Shown here: positions 8,201 to 16,758 of the stretch, in pieces
Layout: each line of letters starts with the position of its first letter
Position numbering within the stretch: the first letter of the stretch is position 1
Assembly: GCA_001800285.1 (NCBI GenBank)
Contig: MGVC01000020.1
Location: 17,574 to 81,573 of the forward strand
Direction of reading: 5' to 3'
From: Elusimicrobia bacterium RIFOXYA2_FULL_39_19
Lineage (GTDB): Bacteria; Elusimicrobiota; Endomicrobiia; CG1-02-37-114; XYA2-FULL-39-19
DNA length: 64,000 nt
Translations under genes and position numbers: made by a program
The notes under the pieces: model-generated
Database searches by the model: none
Told to the model about the DNA's origin: nothing
Seen by the model: the letters and a program-made list of their open reading frames with translations, nothing else

Positions 8201-9690
8201 CAACATTTACAGATACTGGATTAATCGCAAATACCACATATAATTATTCTATTTATGCGGTAGATGATTCAAGCAATGCTAGCACTACTGCGGCAACAGG
8301 AAGTTTTTCTACATTGTCTTCGGGAGGCGATATTATCCCGCCGTCACTGGTTTCTGTAACGGCAATAAGTTCAGGGGCAATAAATGTAGAATTCAGCGAG
8401 CCGGTGGATGAAGTATCAGCGGAAACAATCGGTAATTACAGCATAGATAATTCAATAACAATAACAAGCGCAGTATTGGGCGCGGATTTAAAAACAGTAA
8501 CATTTGCCACAAGCGAGCACAGCGCCGGAATAACTTACACAATAACGATAAACGGTATCCAGGATAAAGCCGGCACACCCAACACAATAGCGGCAAACAG
8601 CCATTTAAGTTATATGTTCGGGGATACAACTCCTCCGTCAAAAGTAACTCAAATCAGCACAAAAGATTATATTGCGGACGTTGGGGATAAAATAATAGTC
8701 AGCTGGACGAAAGTTGCTGACGCAGATGTTTCAGGTTACAAAATATATTACGCTTACACGCAGTTCACCAGTACTATGGAAGCTACGTATTTTAGCGGTT
8801 CGCCGTTAACAAATGCGACTGTATCTTCCTGCGCGGTTACCGGGCTGGATAATACGCACGATTATTATTTTGCGGTAGTGGCTGTAGATTTATCAGGGAA
8901 TATTGACCCTGTGTTGTTAAGCACCGGGCCCATAAAAGCAACAAATAATAGAGTTGGTACAGGAAATTATGAAATAGTATCAGGATTTAACTCAAAACTA
9001 AAAGTCATAGTCCCCGCAGGGACCAACAACGGGGTGTATATAGACATATCAGTGCCGGGTTCAGATAAAACAGCAAAAATTAATTCAGCAAACACAACGG
9101 CGTTAAGTGATACAAAAATTGTTGCTGCAACTGTCAATCAGTTGTCGGATACCTGTACGGAATTCAAAGCGAAATTAAGTTTATTGTCGGAAGTTACAAT
9201 AGTTATACCCTATACGGCAATGATAACAGGTGAAACGGAAGACGGATTGAAAATTTATACGTTAAATGAAACAACCAACGAGTGGGAACTGGTAAGCGGA
9301 AATCAAACAATAGATAAAGTAAACAATACAGTATCAGCGATAACTTCGCATTTCAGCGTGTTTAGAATATTGGGAACTGTATTATCAGCGGATAAGCTCA
9401 CAAATGTGCGGGTATACCCTAATCCGTTCAAACCCAATGACAACAAACCTCAAACCGGTGACTGGGATACCGGGATAATCTTTGACGGATTAACAAATAA
9501 TTCAACAATAAAGATTTATACAATGTCAGGAGAACTTGTAAACACGCTTGAAGAAACAGACAATGACGGGAAATACCAGTGGGATGTAAAAAATAAAGAG
9601 AAAGAAAAACTTTCCAGCGGAACCTATATCTACAGAATCACCAATTCTTCCGGAGAAAAGATAACCGGGAAAATCGGAATAGTGAGGTAG
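5209..9690 (+). CDS. Secreted GH38-like glycoside hydrolase with Fn3 domains and type-IX-like C-terminal tail
   Basis: A 1493-residue secreted protein. Signal peptide is residues 1-28 (cut near SNA-Q). The N-terminal catalytic region has H-x-H-x-D-x-G-Y at 38-45, close to the H-x-H-x-D-x-G-W zinc motif of GH38 alpha-mannosidases, so a mannosidase-like or DUF5054-like hydrolase is likely. Then come Fn3 domains (about 842-935, 945-1040, 1140-1240), a bacterial Ig-like domain (about 1042-1140), and a C-terminal domain (about 1400-1493) starting VYPNPFKPND and ending in a short basic G-K-I-G-I-V-R. Such tails are used for outer-membrane translocation with PorV in type IX secretion, and a PorV-like gene follows 28 bp later. 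It has an ECF promoter and a LacI-type operator in its leader. Confidence 0.8.
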   Translation: MNKTHFFYKSGICSLLIIGAWFSGVSNAQMAEGFVIAHPHYDVGYAKDYLTCMQYSRDQIRTNMQLIEGGETRTVYNHGNILNVKDFTVKEPQYTSNVTNLLAQKKMDFPANWTGAFVNGHSGEYLVRTVLFSVRYLEDTLNYRTNWYQLNDTPSFTPQLPQVLAKSGVNFIIIHWGYGCPSQVDTYSKRIFRMVGLDGTGIIGYAGADRYSFNLNITPDAAESALGVCFTQAGGDYGVTSSAIVARANDIATWNTANSASQNRLWQMRPCSELADTVNSKITAGVYNPVAFSSYGIPWRGRIKKKERQKFWSNYTANRLPIIEKVSVLLDMKGIYSYPQTEINSIWERILWMEEHNGGLAVDSEGLTTDGRKDLDAKAGYDSTNQLLNGQMELLTSKIQRSRASTAVTVFNALNWTRTDAVIITVPKNGVTTPMVVDKDGTRVLTQTLSSSSTGFTLLFEAKNVPSMGYKTFYVEEESGAAPSSDLSAAAGQIENTYYRVNYAGNTITSVYDKTNSKEMMESGSFEFGAGISSSLLEDGSLRKKVRIIRSSGTVEISLCAYTDRVDLWATANQLNQSFPIHYNITTPELQAGIQYGSTPVSDDMSWRFHTDAGAKFSQRSAANTFVYESTDQDDMFHHLGKYWIPSKWWDVKKADNSYGITTAYADSHTEILIGSSAGIFTGDEADVYLIFSYKGIGGEDISSRPEFNFSFRGHTGNWSTTNAPRLGWEMSTPLVAGTAATSNPTLPEEESLLTVPDNNVIVSVLKKCERSSGYVLRYFETLDQDVSADITFDSFFPVVGAQRANLIEESSTTIAITAGNITVPTLSQGIETVLLSMSSDSTPPNAPANLTNPTKTQTTLSLVWAASTQAGDGDYASYYRVYRNSVQISTATGVSYVDSALTAGTTYSYGIYAVDDSNNVSVSSSAGSFCTSASTGTPPPVLDTTPPNAPANLGSSAQTETSITIYWTASAKASDNDYARYYKISRDSVQISTTSNTTFTDTGLIANTTYNYSIYAVDDSSNASTTAATGSFSTLSSGGDIIPPSLVSVTAISSGAINVEFSEPVDEVSAETIGNYSIDNSITITSAVLGADLKTVTFATSEHSAGITYTITINGIQDKAGTPNTIAANSHLSYMFGDTTPPSKVTQISTKDYIADVGDKIIVSWTKVADADVSGYKIYYAYTQFTSTMEATYFSGSPLTNATVSSCAVTGLDNTHDYYFAVVAVDLSGNIDPVLLSTGPIKATNNRVGTGNYEIVSGFNSKLKVIVPAGTNNGVYIDISVPGSDKTAKINSANTTALSDTKIVAATVNQLSDTCTEFKAKLSLLSEVTIVIPYTAMITGETEDGLKIYTLNETTNEWELVSGNQTIDKVNNTVSAITSHFSVFRILGTVLSADKLTNVRVYPNPFKPNDNKPQTGDWDTGIIFDGLTNNSTIKIYTMSGELVNTLEETDNDGKYQWDVKNKEKEKLSSGTYIYRITNSSGEKITGKIGIVR

Positions 9691-9718
9691 GTATAAAAAA
9701 TTCAGGAGGTGTACTTAA

Positions 9719-10666
9719 ATGAAAAACAATAAAAGGAATTTAGTACCCGCGATGTTGTTATTTTGTCTGATGGAATTTTCAGGTGTTGTTTATTCCGCTG
9801 GTACTACGGGAGCGGATTTCTTAAATATTGGCGTGGGAGCGCGTCCAATAGCCATGGGAGGAGCGTACGCGGGTTTATCGGATGATATAAATGCCATGTA
9901 CTGGAATCCAGCGGGATTGAATAATGTCAGCGGCAGGGAAATCAGTGGCAGTTACATCATGTGGCTGGAAGGAATCAGCAGCGGCCAGCTGGCGTTTGCC
10001 CAGAAACAGTCCAACGGGAATGTGATAGGAATCGGGGTGGACTATTTAACCAGCGGTACAATAGAACAGACAGAAATAGACACAAACAGTAGTTATGTAG
10101 CGACAGGAAAAACCTTCAGCAGTAACGATATGATGGCAAATGTAAGTTTAGCTAGATCGATAGGCAGTGATACAGTAGGAGGGGTAAGCTTAAAGCTCAT
10201 TCAGTGCAAGATAGAAAACGAATCAGCCAGCAGTTACGCGGGAGATGTAGGCATATTAACTGATTTGATAAACTATGACCTTCCTTTAATGTTAGGCATA
10301 TCTGTACAGAACCTGGGTTCGGGAATAAAGTACACACAGGATACTGAAACCCTTCCTATGACTTACCGGGTTGGTTTATCGTACATATACATGGTTGCTA
10401 AATCCGAAGACAAAATAAATTTAGCTTTTGATGTAAGCAAGGCGGGAAGCAATGATATGGACCTGCATTTGGGAGCGGAATATATGATGGGCAAATCAAT
10501 AGCGCTTAGAGCCGGGTATAAGAAATCCGGAGGCAGTGAAAGTTTAACCAGTTTATCCGGCGGGTTCGGATATATAGATAAAAGCGGAATAGGCCTGGAT
10601 TATGCGTGGGTGCCCTATGGGGATTTAGGCGTAGCGCATAGGATTTCAATAACGAATAGATTTTAA
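9719..10666 (+). CDS. PorV/PorQ-family outer-membrane protein
   Basis: A 315-residue outer-membrane beta-barrel with a signal peptide ending near residue 26 (VYSA). The conserved N-terminus has ADFLNIGVGARPIAMGG and DDINAMYWNPAGL, characteristic of PorV-like FadL-fold proteins, and it ends in Phe as outer-membrane proteins often do. In type IX secretion, PorV carries C-terminal-domain cargo from the translocon to the attachment complex. Here it lies between two proteins with such tails (5209 and 10681). A strong AGGAGG ribosome site precedes it. Whether a true type IX translocon exists cannot be seen in this window. Confidence 0.85.
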   Translation: MKNNKRNLVPAMLLFCLMEFSGVVYSAGTTGADFLNIGVGARPIAMGGAYAGLSDDINAMYWNPAGLNNVSGREISGSYIMWLEGISSGQLAFAQKQSNGNVIGIGVDYLTSGTIEQTEIDTNSSYVATGKTFSSNDMMANVSLARSIGSDTVGGVSLKLIQCKIENESASSYAGDVGILTDLINYDLPLMLGISVQNLGSGIKYTQDTETLPMTYRVGLSYIYMVAKSEDKINLAFDVSKAGSNDMDLHLGAEYMMGKSIALRAGYKKSGGSESLTSLSGGFGYIDKSGIGLDYAWVPYGDLGVAHRISITNRF

Positions 10667-10680
10667 TTTGAAAATAAAAA

Positions 10681-13600
10681 ATGAAAAATAACTTCCTTTA
10701 TTTTATTGCAGCAATAATATTATTCTCCGTGCCTGGATTATACGCGAAAGAATGGACTATTCTTGTATATATGAACGGGGATAATGATGTAGAACCCCTG
10801 GCTATAAAAGACATCAACGCAATGGAAAGGGGCATTAATCCAAGTTTAATGAACGTAGTTGTTCAGTTAGACCGCGCGCCCGGCTATGACAGTTCAAACG
10901 GAGATTGGCAGAATGTAAAAAGATTTGAGCTTGTGTCTGACACAAATAGCGATAATACCATAAGGTCAACCGAGATTGCGAACTTGGCGGAATTCCGGTC
11001 AGCCGATCCTGATAAACTTGCCGAGTTTGTAATTTGGGGCATGCAGAATTATCCCGCTAATAAGTATTGCGTGATAGTCTGGGGGCACGGGTATTCCTGG
11101 GTCGCATCGGTTGCAGCAGGAGCTATGAACTGGCCTCCTTACTCTCCGGTTTCAAGTTTATCTATAAAAAAAGTCCCGGGTTCGAAAAGTATTGAAGAGC
11201 TTCTCTATGAAGGGCCGGGCCTAATGGGTTTCTGCGGCCCTGATGTAACAAATCAGCCGGCTGATAATTTATACGGCCCGGAACAAATCGGTGTTTCTGA
11301 CGGCGAATTAGCTTCAGCTATGCAGTCCATTAAAACACAGCTTGGAAGGAAAATTGATCTGTTAATTTTCATGAACTGCCGGATGGGCCAGGTGGAAGTG
11401 TTTGATGAGGCCTCGGAGTACAGCGATGTTGTTGTGGGTGGCGAAGGAAGTATTCCTAATTTTGAAAATTCCGCAAGGGATAATTTGCAGTGGCTATCGG
11501 CGAATCCCACAGCTACGGCGCAACAGCTTGGGGCCTCCTGGACCGATAAATATATTTCTTATTTTGCCGCAGGGAGTGCATATTCCTGTACAGTCAACTT
11601 GAATGAGGATTATACGCAGCTTTTGGATGCTATAAATTTGTTCGCCCAGGAATTAATTAATGCAGGAGGAAAAACCAGGGCCGAAATTATCCAGGCAAGA
11701 ACCAATTGCGCTTATCTCAATGATGCTGCGGATACCGGGCTAATCTACAAAAAAGAAACAGTTGATCTATACGATTTCTGCGAAAAGATAATAGCGCAAA
11801 CAGCTCTGCCGTCAGCTGTACGCAATGCGGCGCAGGGTGTAATTAATGCTTTCGGGCCGTGTGTTTTGGCAGAGGGGCATGTCAGCGTTGTCGGCACTCC
11901 AAACTATATTGTGCGCTGGCAGTCTTTACATGGATTAGGAATTTTCTATCCAAGAACAGATTATATCAATACCATGAATGAATATGCGGGACTGCATTTC
12001 GCCCAAAACAATGCCTGGTATGCATTTATCACAGGCGCTACCGGTGATTCGTCTCCTCCAAACCCGCCAACTAACCTAATCAGCCCAAACAGGACACAAG
12101 CAAGCATCGGCTTGAGTTGGACTGCCTCAACTCAGGCAGGTGACGGAGATTATGCAAGTTTTTATAGAGTATACCGCAATTCAATATTAATAAGCACGGC
12201 GGCCGGAACAAGTTATACTGATTCGGGATTAGCAGCAGGCACAACATACAATTACGGGATCTATGCAATAGATGATTCAAACAATGTAAGTGTATCGTCG
12301 GCAGCAGGAAATTTTTATACTTCTACCGGCAGTTCAATCACTTACACAATCAGCGGATACGTGAAAGATAATTCCAGTACAGCGATAAGCGGTACAGTGG
12401 TAAATTTAACCGGAGCGTTAACAGCCAACACCGGCACAAACGCTACCGGGTATTATCAGTTTACAAATTTATCCGGCGGAGGGAATTATACGGTAACACC
12501 CGCTTCAGCGGGCTGGACAATTTCCCCAACAAATAAAGTATATACTTCGCTTTCCGCTAATCAAAGTAACCAGAATTATTTTGGGTCAATAACGGCAGTA
12601 ACCACCTGCACTATCAGCGGATATGTAAAGAATAACAGCAGCGCGGCGATTTCAGCAGTGACCGTGTATATAAACGGCAGTTCTCATTCCAGCGTGAGCA
12701 CCAATGCATCAGGATTTTATCAGTTTAGCGGATTGGCTCTTGGCGGCAGCTACACTGTCACGCCAGCCAAAACAGGATATATAATCAGCCCTGTAAAAAA
12801 AGTTTATTCGTTGTTATCGGCAAACCAGGCCAATCAAAACTTTTTTGGCGCTGTAATTGCAGTAACCACTTACACTATCAGCGGGTATGTAAAGGACGCA
12901 AGCAGTATAGCGATAAACGGTATAGCGGTAAATTTAACCGGCAGTTTAACGGATAATACAAGAATAAACGCTTCCGGGTATTATCAGTTTACCGGGTTGG
13001 CGGCCGGGAATTATACAATAACTCCGTCGTCAACCGGCTGGGTTATATCCCCGGCGAATAAAGTATATACTTCACTTTCTGCTAATCAAGGTAATCAGAA
13101 CTTTTTTGGAACCCGCGTTTGTAAAATCAGCGGGTATGCGCTGGATGATTTAAGCCTGGCAATATCCGCAGTGACAATGAATTTGACAGGAGCAGCTACA
13201 CGGGCAATAACTACTGATGGCGACGGATACTATGAATTTACCGGTCTGGCCTACGGCACATATCAGTTAACACCGTCAAAAACGAACTGGACCTTCAATC
13301 CGGCAAATGTATCTTATTCTTCGCTTGATTCGGATCAAGACCAGAACTTCCTTGGAGTGACAACTGAATTAACTTATTCAATAAGTGGTACAGTTCGTGA
13401 CGGGGCCAACGCGCCGTTACAGGGAGTAACAATAAGCCTGTCAGGAACAGCGGCAGCGTCTGCTAGAAGCAACAGTTCCGGAGTATACAGTTTTTATAAT
13501 TTAAGCTCAGGCACTTATACAATAACGCCATTTTTAGAAAATGCTGTATTCAGTCCTGTAAATAAAATATACAGTTCACTGAATACAAATCAGCTAAACC

Positions 13601-14526
13601 AAAACTTTGCCGGCATAGTTACGCAGGCCTATTCAATCAGCGGGTATGTTACTAATGATTCAGGGTCCGGTTTGTCGGGCCTGCAATTAAATTTAATGGG
13701 TGTTTCTATTTCATCAGTCGTAACGGATAATTCCGGATATTATATATTTTCAGGTTTAACAGCAGGCAATTACACGATTACACCCGTCGCCGCGGAGTAC
13801 ACGTTTGACCCGGTAGAATTACTATTTAGTTCATTGGTTTCAAACCTCTCCGGCCAAAGCTTTACCGGGACAGCGTTTGTAAGCAGTTTGACGCCCGATG
13901 CAATAACGGACTTAAAAGCGCAACCCGGGATTAACGCGGGAGAAATAAAGCTAAGCTGGACAGCCCCGACGATTAATAATGTGCCAGGTTACGCGGACAG
14001 TTATGATTTGAGATATTTATTTATTACTGTGACAGATGTTGACTGGAATTTGGCGATTCCATATTTCGTGCCTCTTGCGCCGAAAATAAGCGGAGCAAAA
14101 GAAATTTTAACAATTACAGGATTAAATCCGGAAAAAACATACTATTTTGCGATAAAAGCTATAAAAGGAAGTAATAGGTCTTTAATTGTAAATACTGTCA
14201 GCGCAAAGCCCAGGGAAATTTTTTCTACAGTGTTGGATAATATAAAGGTATACCCAAATCCGTTTAAGCCCAATGATAACAAACCTGAGACCGGCGATTG
14301 GAACACGGGAATATTCTTTTACGGTTTGACAAATAATTCAACGATAAATATATACACGGTGTCGGGTGAACTTGTAATCATGCTTGAAGAAACGGATAAT
14401 GACGGGAAATACCAGTGGGATGTAAAGAATAAAGAGAAAGAAAAACTTTCCAGCGGGAAGTATATTTATAGAATTACTGATTCTTCCGGAGCAAAGATAA
14501 CGGGGAAAATAGGGGTGGTGAGATAA
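10681..14526 (+). CDS. Secreted clostripain-like (C11) protease with six Cna-B-like repeats and type-IX-like tail
   Basis: A 1281-residue exported cysteine protease candidate. Signal peptide is residues 1-22. The catalytic region resembles peptidase C11: His136 in W-G-H-G and Cys233 in M-N-C-R-M-G-Q-V-E would be the dyad. It is followed by Fn3 (about 458-550), six carboxypeptidase-regulatory or Cna-B-like repeats of about 85 residues, each starting (Y/K)-x-I-S-G-x-V/A (near 554, 643, 731, 814, 898 and 984), another Fn3-like domain, and a C-terminal tail (about 1185-1281) nearly the same as the tail of the 5209 protein. It starts 14 bp after the PorV-like gene with almost no ribosome site, so coupling is likely. 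C11 identity is good; substrate is unknown. Confidence 0.82.
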   Translation: MKNNFLYFIAAIILFSVPGLYAKEWTILVYMNGDNDVEPLAIKDINAMERGINPSLMNVVVQLDRAPGYDSSNGDWQNVKRFELVSDTNSDNTIRSTEIANLAEFRSADPDKLAEFVIWGMQNYPANKYCVIVWGHGYSWVASVAAGAMNWPPYSPVSSLSIKKVPGSKSIEELLYEGPGLMGFCGPDVTNQPADNLYGPEQIGVSDGELASAMQSIKTQLGRKIDLLIFMNCRMGQVEVFDEASEYSDVVVGGEGSIPNFENSARDNLQWLSANPTATAQQLGASWTDKYISYFAAGSAYSCTVNLNEDYTQLLDAINLFAQELINAGGKTRAEIIQARTNCAYLNDAADTGLIYKKETVDLYDFCEKIIAQTALPSAVRNAAQGVINAFGPCVLAEGHVSVVGTPNYIVRWQSLHGLGIFYPRTDYINTMNEYAGLHFAQNNAWYAFITGATGDSSPPNPPTNLISPNRTQASIGLSWTASTQAGDGDYASFYRVYRNSILISTAAGTSYTDSGLAAGTTYNYGIYAIDDSNNVSVSSAAGNFYTSTGSSITYTISGYVKDNSSTAISGTVVNLTGALTANTGTNATGYYQFTNLSGGGNYTVTPASAGWTISPTNKVYTSLSANQSNQNYFGSITAVTTCTISGYVKNNSSAAISAVTVYINGSSHSSVSTNASGFYQFSGLALGGSYTVTPAKTGYIISPVKKVYSLLSANQANQNFFGAVIAVTTYTISGYVKDASSIAINGIAVNLTGSLTDNTRINASGYYQFTGLAAGNYTITPSSTGWVISPANKVYTSLSANQGNQNFFGTRVCKISGYALDDLSLAISAVTMNLTGAATRAITTDGDGYYEFTGLAYGTYQLTPSKTNWTFNPANVSYSSLDSDQDQNFLGVTTELTYSISGTVRDGANAPLQGVTISLSGTAAASARSNSSGVYSFYNLSSGTYTITPFLENAVFSPVNKIYSSLNTNQLNQNFAGIVTQAYSISGYVTNDSGSGLSGLQLNLMGVSISSVVTDNSGYYIFSGLTAGNYTITPVAAEYTFDPVELLFSSLVSNLSGQSFTGTAFVSSLTPDAITDLKAQPGINAGEIKLSWTAPTINNVPGYADSYDLRYLFITVTDVDWNLAIPYFVPLAPKISGAKEILTITGLNPEKTYYFAIKAIKGSNRSLIVNTVSAKPREIFSTVLDNIKVYPNPFKPNDNKPETGDWNTGIFFYGLTNNSTINIYTVSGELVIMLEETDNDGKYQWDVKNKEKEKLSSGKYIYRITDSSGAKITGKIGVVR

Positions 14527-14533
14527 TACCCTC

Positions 14534-15508
14534 TTAGCAAAATTTCCATTTTTGGAATTTTATATTTGGCAGTTTTGAGTAATTCTTTTCATTTAATTTT
14601 TTACCGATGAGTTTCAGGGGATTTTCAAAGCCCGCTTTCCATAAATCATTTTCACTCAGCAGATTAAGCGAAGACAGATAATCCATGCAGGGTATCATTG
14701 TACTGCTGGAGCCCGCCAGGTAACCGGTTCCCTTTAGGCTTAGCCTGCCGTTTTTTTCAATAAGAATATCTTTGCCCATCCAGCTATACTCACCGGGTTT
14801 CATCCCTGAAAGCGCTGCTGCATCACTGGTTACAATAAATCTATCAAGGGTTTTTGTTTTTAGCGCTACTTTTATAAATTCCGCCGGCAAATGGATTCCG
14901 TCAGTAATAAACATACCCCAAAGCGCGTCATTGGATAATTCCGCCCATAGCGGATTTAAGAACCTGTGTATGGAATTTTTTATGCCATTTCCCAGGTGAG
15001 TACAGCATTTTGCGCCTTTTGAACAAGCTTCCTTTATTGTTTTTGCATCTGCGTTGTGATGCCCGAGAGAAACAACAACTTTGCTGTTTTTTGCAATATA
15101 TTGAATAAGCTTCATAGCGCCGTCAATTTCCGGAGCCAGGGTTATCATCACTATTTTGCCTTTGGCTAAATCATGCATTTTCTTGTATTTTTCAATACTT
15201 GGTTTTATTATGTGTTCTTTCGGGTGGGCACCTCTGGCGCCTTCTTCAGGTGAAATAAATGGCCCTTCTATATGAATTCCAAGAAGATGAGGTTTTAAAT
15301 CGGGTTCTTCCATAGCTTTTGCAATTACGGGCAGGCAATGTTCATAAACTTTCATGGAATTTGTAACTACCGTAGGACAGTAAGCAATTGTGCCTTTTTT
15401 GACAAGTTCTTTTGTTATGTAGCGGATATCTTCTACAGTAATTGCAGTTGATGAAAAATTCTTGCCAAGATGGCCGTTTAACTGTAAATCTACAAATCCT
15501 TTTCTCAC
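14534..15508 (-). CDS. nagA: N-acetylglucosamine-6-phosphate deacetylase-like amidohydrolase
   Basis: A 324-residue cytoplasmic metal-dependent amidohydrolase, removing acetate from N-acetylhexosamine 6-phosphate. NagA signatures are HIEGPF (metal Glu), SLGHH, THLGNG and TSDAA (catalytic Asp). It begins directly at the barrel (GFVDLQLNG) and lacks the N-terminal beta-sandwich strand of typical NagA (about 380 residues). It starts with GTG, overlapping the maturase stop (GTGA) behind an AGGAGG site, so both are in one operon. It converges with the 10681 gene, 7 bp apart. The activity is consistent with amino-sugar catabolism, but the shortened form leaves some doubt on substrate. Confidence 0.8.
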   Translation of the reverse strand: MRKGFVDLQLNGHLGKNFSSTAITVEDIRYITKELVKKGTIAYCPTVVTNSMKVYEHCLPVIAKAMEEPDLKPHLLGIHIEGPFISPEEGARGAHPKEHIIKPSIEKYKKMHDLAKGKIVMITLAPEIDGAMKLIQYIAKNSKVVVSLGHHNADAKTIKEACSKGAKCCTHLGNGIKNSIHRFLNPLWAELSNDALWGMFITDGIHLPAEFIKVALKTKTLDRFIVTSDAAALSGMKPGEYSWMGKDILIEKNGRLSLKGTGYLAGSSSTMIPCMDYLSSLNLLSENDLWKAGFENPLKLIGKKLNEKNYSKLPNIKFQKWKFC

Positions 15509-16641
15509 TTTGATACCTCCTGAGCAGGGCCCATTTCTTTTTTTATTGTTATTGCCAATTCTTTAAGAGCCGGAAGAGCGTGGGCATAAAATTGTTTCCA
15601 GCCCTCGCATAACCAGCTTAGTTTTTTTGGGTTATTATTTTCAAAAAGCCGGTGTTTAAGGCAGTCTCCGGCGCAAAATTTAATGTATGGGCATATTGCA
15701 CAGGCATCATTCCATAAAAGTTTTTGTTTTCCAAAACTCAGGTATTTTTCGGAATTCATAAGTTCGTCCCAGGAATTATTCATAATATTTCCAAGCTTCC
15801 TGTTCTCTTCAACAAAAAAATCACAGGGATAAATATCGCCATTATGTTCTACAATGAAATAACTGCAGCAGTTGCTTTGCATATTACAGACATTATAAGT
15901 GCCGTTTATCATATAAGTAAGTATAGAATCAAAGAGGCGGACAGAAACCTTTTTTGTGTCTTTTTTTAGCCATTCGTCAAATATTTCACATAAAAAATTG
16001 CCCCATTGCCGGCCGGAAATGGCAAAAGGTTTAAGGTTTGCCTGGGTATCAAACTCAACACAGGGTATATATTGATGAAATAGAAAACCATTATCACAAA
16101 GATAATGATAAATTTCTTTAGCTTTCGTTACATTTGCGGAGGTCACAAGTGTAAGTATATTAAACTCAACATTATTGCGTTTAAGGCACTCAATCCCTTT
16201 TAAGGCATCTGCATGAGAGCCCCTGCCGTCAACAGTTTTTCTATAATGGTCATGAATTTCTTTCGGCCCGTCAAGGCTGACTCCGATTAAAAAATTATAC
16301 TTGAAAAAGAGCTGGGCAAATTCATCATTAAGCAGTTTTCCATTTGTCTGAAGCGTGTTGCCTGCAACAGCTCCTCTTTTACCGTATTTTTCTGCCAGGG
16401 AAAGGGCTTTACGGAAAAAATCTATTCCCAGAAGTGTAGGTTCACCGCCTTGCCAGCCGAAGATGTACTGGGGTTGTTCGGTTGCCATATAACTGGAAAT
16501 CATTTTTTCCAGGATTATTTCCGGCATTTTATGACAATTAGTCTGCGGATAAAGAAACTTTTTGTCTATGTAAAAACAATGTTTGCAGTTTAAGTTGCAG
16601 TCAGAAGAGGTTGGTTTTATTAATAAGGTAAAGGGTTTCAT
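15505..16641 (-). CDS. Anaerobic sulfatase-maturating enzyme (radical SAM)
   Basis: A 378-residue radical-SAM enzyme that oxidises the active-site Cys or Ser of sulfatases to formylglycine, in the cytoplasm. The N-terminal C-x3-C-x2-C cluster motif is C15, C19, C22. The FGWQGGEPTLLG and SLDGPKEIHD segments are typical of the AnSME/SPASM family, and C-terminal Cys-rich segments (about residues 250-350: CNMQSNCC, YPCDFF, CAICPYIKFCAGDC) would bind the two auxiliary 4Fe-4S clusters. It is the only maturase in the window and all five sulfatases here have Cys-type motifs, so it is the likely activator of all. It is coupled to nagA downstream. Confidence 0.93.
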   Translation of the reverse strand: MKPFTLLIKPTSSDCNLNCKHCFYIDKKFLYPQTNCHKMPEIILEKMISSYMATEQPQYIFGWQGGEPTLLGIDFFRKALSLAEKYGKRGAVAGNTLQTNGKLLNDEFAQLFFKYNFLIGVSLDGPKEIHDHYRKTVDGRGSHADALKGIECLKRNNVEFNILTLVTSANVTKAKEIYHYLCDNGFLFHQYIPCVEFDTQANLKPFAISGRQWGNFLCEIFDEWLKKDTKKVSVRLFDSILTYMINGTYNVCNMQSNCCSYFIVEHNGDIYPCDFFVEENRKLGNIMNNSWDELMNSEKYLSFGKQKLLWNDACAICPYIKFCAGDCLKHRLFENNNPKKLSWLCEGWKQFYAHALPALKELAITIKKEMGPAQEVSK

Positions 16642-16670
16642 GTTTTTTGAAAAGAAATAAGATTTACATA

Positions 16671-16699
16671 TTTATAACAAAAATGCGGGGTATTATCAA
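16671..16699 (-). promoter_or_regulatory. Sigma-70-type promoter for the maturase-nagA operon
   Basis: On the minus strand, TTGATA (16694-16699) and TATAAA (16671-16676) are separated by 17 bp, 30 bp upstream of the maturase start. Confidence 0.55.
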
Positions 16700-16714
16700 T
16701 TTTTCTGGAAGACA

Positions 16715-16741
16715 TTGAAAGAATTTTAATAAAATTATACT
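16715..16741 (+). promoter_or_regulatory. Possible sigma-70-type promoter for the GGDEF-like gene
   Basis: TTGAAA (16715-16720) and TATACT (16736-16741) are separated by 15 bp, or TACTAT (16738-16743) by 17 bp. The start codon at 16759 is only about 11-16 nt from the expected transcript start, so the mRNA would have little leader. Confidence 0.35.
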
Positions 16742-16758
16742 ATAAAGCAAGTAATTAT

